A model generated the notes under the pieces. That model made no database searches. It was given only the letters and a program-made list of their open reading frames with translations, and had not been told where the DNA came from. From Hyphomicrobiales bacterium (lineage in GTDB: Bacteria; Pseudomonadota; Alphaproteobacteria; Rhizobiales; Beijerinckiaceae), in the NCBI GenBank assembly GCA_019237205.1, contig JAFAHO010000321.1, positions 1 through 32,029 on the forward strand: 32,029 bases of DNA, written 5' to 3'. Every line of letters starts with the position of its first letter. Within the stretch, counting starts at the first letter, position 1. A program made the translations under genes and the position numbers. Shown piece after piece: positions 27,442 through 32,029 of this stretch.

Positions 27442-29256
27442 TCACCGCCGCCCGAACAGCCTTTCGATATCGGCGAGCTTGAGCTCCACATAGGTCGGGC
27501 GGCCGTGGTTGCACTGGCCGGCGCCCGGCGTCGCCTCCATCGTGCGCAGGAGCGCGTTCATCTCCTCGGGCTTCAGCGCCCGCCCGGAGCGCACTGAATG
27601 ATGGCAGGCGAAGGTTGAAAGTCTTTCTTCGAGGCGACGCGACAAACTCATCGCGCCGTCTTCGCCCTCGAGATCGGCGGCGAGATCGCGAACGAGCGCG
27701 GCGAGATCGCCTTGTGCGATCATCGCCGGCGCCTCGCGCACGATGATCGCGCCCCGGCCGAAGGCCTCGACGATGAGGCCGAGCGACGCGAGTTCGTCAG
27801 CATGCGCCTCGACCGTTGCCGCCGCGTCCGGGTCGAGATCGACGACGAGGGGGGAGAGCAGCGCCTGCCGCTCGACGCCGCGGCCCTCGCGCTGGCGCTT
27901 CAAAGTCTCGTAGACGATCCGCTCGTGCGCGGCGTGCTGGTCGACGATCACGAGCCCGTCGGCGGTCTGGGCGATGATGTAGGCGTTGTGGACCTGCGCC
28001 CGCGCCGCGCCGAGCGGCGCCTCGAGGTCGCGTTCGAGGGGCGCCGCGGCCGCGAGCGGCGCGGCGGGGGCGAATGCGGCGAAGCTTGCCTGCGCCGGCT
28101 CGGCGAAACTTGGGATGAGGCTTGGAGCAAGGTGCGGGGCGGCAGGCGAATCGCGCCAGCTCCAGCCGCCAGCCGGCAGCGCAGAGGACGAAGGTCGGAA
28201 CGGATGGGGCGGGCGCATCGCCAGCACCGTCGCCGTCCCACCGGTGGTCGAGGCCCGGTGCAGGGCCTCGCCGAGGCGCTGCTTGACTGCGCCGACCACG
28301 AGCCCGCGCACGAGGCCCGAATCGCGGAAGCGCACTTCGGCTTTCGCAGGGTGGACGTTGACGTCGACCTCGCTCGGATCGCAGGCGACGAAGAGCGCGA
28401 CGACGGCGTGCCGCTCGGACGGCAGGAAGTCCATGTAGGCCGCGCGGAGCGCGCCCGAGAGCGTCTTGTCCTTGACGGAGCGCCCGTTGACGAACACGAA
28501 CTGGTGCAGAGCGTTCGGCCGACTGAAGGTCGGAAGCCCGATGCGGCCCGCGAGGCTTACCCCTTCCCGCGATGCGTCCATGCTGAGCGAATTGGCGACG
28601 AAGTCATCGCCCAGCGCCTGCCGCAACCGTTCGGCCCGCCCGGCTTCGCCCGGACCGCAGGCCGGCCAGTCGAAGCCCGAGCCGATGTCGGTCGAAAGGG
28701 AGAAGCGGGTTTCGGGGTGGCTCAGCGCGAGACGTTTGACGATGTCGGCGACGGCCTGGGCCTCGCTGCGGTCGGATTTCAGGAACTTGAGCCGGGCGGG
28801 CGTGGCGGCGAAGAGGTCGCGCGCCTCGACCCTTGCGCCGAACGGCTGGCTGCAGGGCTCGACCGCGCTTTTCGCCCCGTCCTCGACGACCAGCTTGAGA
28901 CCCATCGGCGCCGCCGCGGCCCGCGTGCGGATTTCGAGTCGCGAGACGGAGGCGATCGAAGGCAGCGCCTCGCCGCGGAAGCCGAGGGTGGCGATCGCAG
29001 TCAAGTCGCCGTCGGGGATTTTCGAGGTCGCGTGCCGCTCGACGGACAAGCGCAAATCCGCTTCGTCCATGCCGCGCCCATCGTCCGAAACCCGGATGAA
29101 CCGCCGGCCGCCCGCCTCGATCGCGACCTCGATATGGCGCGCGCCCGCATCGAGCGCATTCTCCACCAGCTCCTTGACCGCCGCGGCCGGCCGCTCGATC
29201 ACTTCGCCGGCGGCGATGCGGTCAACAAGCAGCGGATCGAGACGGCGAATCGGCAT
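27442..29256 (-). CDS. mutL: DNA mismatch repair protein MutL, endonuclease type
   Basis: 604 aa. N-terminal GHKL ATPase: AAGEVIERPAAAVKELVENA with Glu29, DDGRGM (58-63), RHATSKI and GFRGEAL (92-98). A Pro/Ala-rich linker (about 340-415) leads to the dimerisation domain, which carries DQHAAHERIVYE (439-450), a full match to the DQHA-x2-E-x4-E metal-binding nuclease motif. ACHHSVRSG and CNHGRPTYVEL near the C-terminus complete the site. It should therefore nick DNA itself, as in bacteria lacking MutH. ATG 29256 gives the normal N-terminus MPIRRLDPLLVDRIA. Confidence 0.96.
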   Translation of the reverse strand: MPIRRLDPLLVDRIAAGEVIERPAAAVKELVENALDAGARHIEVAIEAGGRRFIRVSDDGRGMDEADLRLSVERHATSKIPDGDLTAIATLGFRGEALPSIASVSRLEIRTRAAAAPMGLKLVVEDGAKSAVEPCSQPFGARVEARDLFAATPARLKFLKSDRSEAQAVADIVKRLALSHPETRFSLSTDIGSGFDWPACGPGEAGRAERLRQALGDDFVANSLSMDASREGVSLAGRIGLPTFSRPNALHQFVFVNGRSVKDKTLSGALRAAYMDFLPSERHAVVALFVACDPSEVDVNVHPAKAEVRFRDSGLVRGLVVGAVKQRLGEALHRASTTGGTATVLAMRPPHPFRPSSSALPAGGWSWRDSPAAPHLAPSLIPSFAEPAQASFAAFAPAAPLAAAAPLERDLEAPLGAARAQVHNAYIIAQTADGLVIVDQHAAHERIVYETLKRQREGRGVERQALLSPLVVDLDPDAAATVEAHADELASLGLIVEAFGRGAIIVREAPAMIAQGDLAALVRDLAADLEGEDGAMSLSRRLEERLSTFACHHSVRSGRALKPEEMNALLRTMEATPGAGQCNHGRPTYVELKLADIERLFGRR

Positions 29257-29431
29257 GGGGCGCGCGGGACCTCGCCCAGGTTATCGCATTGGAGGGCGAA
29301 CGGGGAAAGCGCTAGCTTCCGAGAGCGACCGCAACGTGGCGGCCCAGGAGCTGCGGAGTCAGTGTGAGCACGATTTCGAGGTTGATCCTTTGACCAGCCC
29401 TTGCGCCCGTCAGCCGGTTAAGATGCGCTTG

Positions 29432-29821
29432 CTAATCCTCTGGCAGTATCTCGGGATTATTTGCCAACTCATCCTCGTCCCAGCGGCCCGCTTTGTAATC
29501 AAGGAACGCGGGAAGCCAAATCATCGTCCGGCCGTTCGGAGGGGTATCAACCCGTACGTCCAAACATGACGTCTGGTCTGGGTTTCGGATTGAGGCGGCT
29601 ATCACCTCGCTTGGGTTAAGATCGCGGGAGGCGAGCCGTTGTAAGATAGTGGTGATTTTTTGAGTGCTAAGATTGCCCGCCAACTGCTTCCGAAACACCG
29701 GCTCTAACCGCCTTGTGATCTCGATAACCCAATATCGCTTGTTGTGGGCAGGCATCGTCGCTAAGGCGTTTCGCGGTTTCTTCGAAGTGTCATTTTTCGT
29801 TTCTTCAGTCGTCGTCATCAT
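29432..29821 (-). CDS. hypothetical protein of the accessory block
   Basis: 129 aa from ATG 29821 (128 from the adjacent ATG 29818): MMTTTEETKNDTSKKPRNAL, a basic helical middle (RYWVIEITRRLEPVFRKQL, then KITTILQRLASRDLNPSEVI), and an acidic C-terminus. No signal peptide or membrane segment; not recognised. Lower GC than neighbours (28 of 60 bases G or C at 29641-29700). It begins inside the last codons of the upstream secreted-protein gene, a 14-17 nt overlap, so it is probably translated by coupling. The longer open frame upstream is the shadow of that gene. Confidence 0.6.
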   Translation of the reverse strand: MMTTTEETKNDTSKKPRNALATMPAHNKRYWVIEITRRLEPVFRKQLAGNLSTQKITTILQRLASRDLNPSEVIAASIRNPDQTSCLDVRVDTPPNGRTMIWLPAFLDYKAGRWDEDELANNPEILPED

Positions 29822-30068
29822 TCGAATGATGGCCACCGCCGTAACTCGGGGCGCGATAGCCACTATCGTACCCAGACAACCCTTTGGGGTCGCTATCGAA
29901 TAGCAACCCACCGAATGCTGGGCCTCGGTTATCCTCGTACTGATGATCGAACCGCGCTCCGCCGAATGTGGGTGCAGTGGGTGCTGCACTCGAGTCGTAG
30001 GCTAAAGCTACAGCCTGCGCGGCCATGAGCGCGGCGGCTGCGAGAAGTAACGTTTTAAGCGTTGTCAT
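29805..30068 (-). CDS. small secreted protein with acidic His/Asp tail
   Basis: 87 aa from ATG 30068. Signal peptide MTTLKTLLLAAAALMAAQAV with likely cleavage after ALA near residue 23. The mature part of about 64 aa is Gly-, Tyr- and Asp-rich with a repeated FGG-x-x-FD element (TFGGARFD, AFGGLLFD) and ends GGGHHSNDDDD, which could bind metal. Strong ribosome site GGAGAGG 10 nt before the start, itself within a hairpin. Heads a two-gene unit with the overlapping hypothetical gene. Family not recognised. Confidence 0.65.
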   Translation of the reverse strand: MTTLKTLLLAAAALMAAQAVALAYDSSAAPTAPTFGGARFDHQYEDNRGPAFGGLLFDSDPKGLSGYDSGYRAPSYGGGHHSNDDDD

Positions 30069-30078
30069 TTTCGTTTTT

Positions 30079-30098
30079 CCTCTCCTATTCTTGAGAGG
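30079..30098 (-). promoter_or_regulatory. hairpin holding the ribosome site of the secreted-protein gene
   Basis: On the minus strand CCTCTC (30098-30093), an 8-nt loop AAGAATAG and GAGAGG (30084-30079). The 3' arm is the Shine-Dalgarno sequence of the gene starting at 30068, so the stem could limit translation. Six base pairs only; a chance match is possible. Confidence 0.35.
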
Positions 30099-30155
30099 GA
30101 TTGTCCGCCCATCTGTGCTGCGTTACAAGCATGTTAGGACGCATTCTTTCGGTAG

Positions 30156-30168
30156 TTGAGGGCCTCAA
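30156..30168. promoter_or_regulatory. palindrome TTGAG-N3-CTCAA, possible operator
   Basis: Perfect 5-bp inverted repeat with a 3-nt centre. Its centre lies 31.5 bp (three helical turns) from the FNR-type palindrome at 30187-30200, so the two face the same side of the DNA. The spacing within the dyad (TTGA-N5-TCAA) is one base short for a CRP/FNR protein. Confidence 0.35.
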
Positions 30169-30186
30169 GCTCGGTAGCGACCGGTG

Positions 30187-30200
30187 TTGATCGAAATCAA
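30187..30200. promoter_or_regulatory. FNR/FixK-type box TTGAT-CGAA-ATCAA
   Basis: Perfect 14-bp palindrome matching the TTGAT-N4-ATCAA consensus of FNR/Anr/FixK regulators, which respond to low oxygen or related signals. Centre 30193.5, about 60 bp before ATG 30253. Class II activation (41.5 bp upstream) would put a start near 30235, just before the AGGAG at 30239-30243; the -10 position (TAACGG, 30223-30228) is acceptable. Confidence 0.6.
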
Positions 30201-30252
30201 CCCGGCGCTCGTGAATACCCGGTAACGGGGCGCGGCACAGGAGCCAAACCTA

Positions 30253-30528
30253 ATGACCACTTACTCATCGGAGTTTGGCGGCGAAAACCATTGCGGCAAG
30301 ACGCTCGCTGAGTTGTTGCGCCTGTTCCTCGCGAGCGGCGGGCAGCCTCCGCGCGATGCGCTGGTTTACGACGACGATACTGGCACCGTCGTCGGTTATT
30401 TGAACTCTTGGCACGGCTGCATCTACTCAGGCCCGCCGGGACGATTTCATCCGTCCGAAAAGCTGTTCGATCCGACCAGAGATATCCCAAGAGCGCCTGA
30501 CCCCCCCCCTCGCCCGAAAAGCCCATAA
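30253..30528 (+). CDS. hypothetical protein with possible frameshift at a C9 tract
   Basis: 91 aa as read. AGGAG lies 9 nt before ATG 30253. The product starts MTTYSSEFGGENHCGKTLAE, has two Cys, VYDDDTGTVVGYLNSWHGC and an end of low complexity (APDPPPRPKSP). The last part is read across nine C (30501-30509). In the -1 frame the sequence stays open to TGA 30663-30665 and encodes SPEKPITIKEAALGAG and a hydrophobic VAFAIMPGWVFPWALGM ... VVAVDAIVQRLKR segment, like a membrane anchor. One more C, or a -1 slip, would join them into about 137 aa. Family not recognised; it sits behind an FNR-type box. Confidence 0.55.
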   Translation: MTTYSSEFGGENHCGKTLAELLRLFLASGGQPPRDALVYDDDTGTVVGYLNSWHGCIYSGPPGRFHPSEKLFDPTRDIPRAPDPPPRPKSP

Positions 30529-30665
30529 CCATCAAAGAGGCGGCGCTCGGTGCTGGCGTCGCCTTCGCGATAATGCCGGGCTGGGTCTTTCCATGGGCGC
30601 TCGGCATGACTGCGGTCGTCGCGGTCGACGCCATCGTGCAGCGTCTCAAGAGGGCATCGTGCTGA
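30501..30665 (+). other. -1-frame continuation of the 30253 gene
   Basis: The frame is closed upstream by TGA 30498-30500 and has no start with a ribosome site, yet its translation is coding-like (KEAALGAGVAFAIM, then a Trp/Pro-containing hydrophobic run and a basic QRLKRASC end). It makes sense only as the second part of the preceding gene. Joining point is the C9 run at 30501-30509. Confidence 0.5.
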
Positions 30666-30710
30666 TTGTTATCCAAACAACGCTAAGGGCGAACGCATCA
30701 CGAACGCCCG

Positions 30711-31994
30711 CTAGAACCCCTCCGGTTTCCCCACCACGGTCGTATAGAGCGAGCCGTCGCCGAAGGCGCGGCTCGCGGCGCGTTTGAGGCTCTCTCCTGT
30801 CACCGCGGCGATCTGGAGGTTGCGTTCGACGAGCCAATCGGGCGAGCGGCCTTCGAGCTGGATGTGGACGAGCTGCGAGGCGATTTTGACCGAGGTGTCG
30901 AAGCGCAGCGGATAGGAGCCGATGAGGTAGGTCTTGCCCTTCTCGAGTTCCTCTTCGCTCAAGCCCTTGAGCGCGACGTCGCGGATCTCGCGCGCCGCGA
31001 CGTCGAAGGATTCGCGGGCGCGATCGTTCTTGGTGGTGGTGCCGCCGTAGTAAAAGGCGCCGTGATCATAGGCGTAGAAATTGCCGAACACGGTGTAGGC
31101 AAGGCCGCGCTTCTCGCGCACTTCACGGAAGAGGCGCGAGGTCATGTTGCCGGAGCCGCCGAGCACATGGGCGGCGACGACGCTCGCGATATAGTCCGGG
31201 TCGTCGCGCATGAGGCCCGGGCGGCCGAAACGGATGGTGGACTGCGGCACGTCGAGCGGGATGGCGTCGATCTTATCGAGGCCCATGAAAGAGGCCGCCG
31301 CGACCAGTTTGAGATCGGCCTCGACGGCGAGGTCGGCGAAGGCCCTGTCGATGAGATCGCTCGCCCCTTTTTCGTCAATCGCCCCGACGACGGCGACGAC
31401 GAGCTGATCGCGCGCGAGAAGCCGTTTCGCCGCCGCGACAAGATCGGCTCGCTCGATCAGCGCCAGCGATTCGAGCGAGCCGTCGGTCGGCTGGCCGTAA
31501 GGATGGCCCGGAAAGGCGTTCGCCTTCCAGGCTTTCGCCGCGACCGAACCCGGATCGTTGGCGTCGTGCCGCAACCGCGCGTTGGCGTGCTCGCGCACGC
31601 GAATGAACGGCTCCTCGTCGAAGCGCGGCTGATTGACTGCAAGGCGCAGGAGTTCGGCGGCGCGGTCGAGGTTCTTGACGAGCGTTCGCATGCGACCGGT
31701 CATCGCGTCGCGGTCGGCGTGGAACGAGATTTCGATCGCCCGTTCATCGAGCGCACGCTGGAAGGCCTGCGAATCGAGGTCGCCCGCGCCCTCATCGAGG
31801 AGCGCGGCGAGCAGCATCCCCATGCCCGCCTTGTCGGCCGGATCCTGCGACGAGCCGCCGCGGAACGCGAATTCAAGCGAGACAAGCGGCACCGCGTAGG
31901 ATTCGACCAGCCAGAGATTAAGGCCGCGCGGGGTGACGAGTGTCTTGACGTTGACGGCGGACTGGGGGGACGAGACGGCGCTGTGTTTTTGCAT
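30711..31994 (-). CDS. M16 family peptidase-like protein, non-catalytic subunit type
   Basis: 427 aa from ATG 31994. Two M16 domains: FAFRGGSSQDPADKAGMG at 43-60 is where active members carry HxxEH, but no such motif is present, so the zinc site is absent. The second domain has the R/Y motif (SRLFREVREKRGLAYTVFGN) that holds substrate in heterodimeric pairs. This is the usual pattern of the second, inactive subunit that works with an HxxEH-bearing partner; that partner would lie to the right of the window (upstream on the minus strand). No signal peptide is obvious from this start, and the frame is open to the window edge, so the start could be further upstream. Confidence 0.88.
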   Translation of the reverse strand: MQKHSAVSSPQSAVNVKTLVTPRGLNLWLVESYAVPLVSLEFAFRGGSSQDPADKAGMGMLLAALLDEGAGDLDSQAFQRALDERAIEISFHADRDAMTGRMRTLVKNLDRAAELLRLAVNQPRFDEEPFIRVREHANARLRHDANDPGSVAAKAWKANAFPGHPYGQPTDGSLESLALIERADLVAAAKRLLARDQLVVAVVGAIDEKGASDLIDRAFADLAVEADLKLVAAASFMGLDKIDAIPLDVPQSTIRFGRPGLMRDDPDYIASVVAAHVLGGSGNMTSRLFREVREKRGLAYTVFGNFYAYDHGAFYYGGTTTKNDRARESFDVAAREIRDVALKGLSEEELEKGKTYLIGSYPLRFDTSVKIASQLVHIQLEGRSPDWLVERNLQIAAVTGESLKRAASRAFGDGSLYTTVVGKPEGF

Positions 31995-32029
31995 GGGCGT
32001 TTCCGGATCTTGTTTGATTTTGGCGCCGC

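Noticed and set aside
27712-29367. 551-aa plus-strand open frame opposite mutL
   Set aside because: Antisense shadow of MutL, without any domain-like sequence or a ribosome site.
29257-29431. tRNA or attachment site at the left edge of the accessory block
   Set aside because: No cloverleaf or CCA end, and no matching direct repeat found at the right edge by eye.
30687-30709. GGGCG/CGCCC dyad as terminator between the accessory block and the M16 gene
   Set aside because: Only 5 bp with a 13-nt loop and no T-run on either side.

Overview
The window looks like chromosomal DNA of a high-GC alphaproteobacterium of the order Hyphomicrobiales (Rhizobiales). The best guess is near Methylocystaceae/Beijerinckiaceae, but family level is inference. 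Support: the CckA-CtrA phosphotransferase ChpT, EipA (DUF1134), DUF4167, DUF2336, an alphaproteobacterial serC leader RNA in front of serC-serA, and a 6S RNA beside 5-formyl-THF cyclo-ligase. No phage genes, transposase, CRISPR array, tRNA or rRNA were seen.

Layout. 1-3849 (+): 3' part of ileS, lspA overlapping it by 3 nt, and a secreted hypothetical protein. 3850-4318 holds no gene. 4319-5284 (+) is DUF4167 protein, convergent with chpT (5304-6035, -). 6225-9765 (+): cysQ, eipA, a membrane-anchored coiled-coil protein and a DUF4337 membrane protein. 9872-11059 (-) is a DUF2336 protein, divergent from a 68-aa basic protein. 11944-15063: promoter, serC leader RNA, serC and serA, with a 155-bp inverted repeat between the two genes. 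A possible 56-aa ORF and a Trm112/UPF0434 protein follow. 15813-19955 (-): thioesterase, prmC and secA, with a good promoter before secA. 20163-24221 (-): mutM, recQ, a decayed isoprenylcysteine-methyltransferase-like pseudogene and epmA. efp (+) is divergent from epmA. 24977-27062 (-): gph, a YmdB-type phosphoesterase and 5-FCL, preceded by 6S RNA. mutL (27442-29256, -) follows. An accessory block of lower GC lies at about 29300-30700. The window ends with an M16 peptidase-like protein (30711-31994, -).

How the genes work together. Most of the window is housekeeping: serine synthesis (serC, serA), protein export and lipoprotein maturation (secA, lspA), translation (ileS, efp with its modifying enzyme epmA, prmC for release factors), DNA repair (mutM, recQ, mutL), folate, phosphoglycolate and PAP clearance, and cell-cycle or envelope functions (chpT, eipA).

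The most unusual part is the accessory block between mutL and the M16 gene. It has a divergent pair of transcription units around a perfect FNR/FixK-type palindrome. One unit encodes a small secreted protein and an overlapping hypothetical gene. The other encodes a hypothetical protein whose frame breaks at a run of nine C; one extra C, or a -1 slip, would add a hydrophobic C-terminal segment. I cannot name a function for this block and do not claim a new defence or metabolic system.
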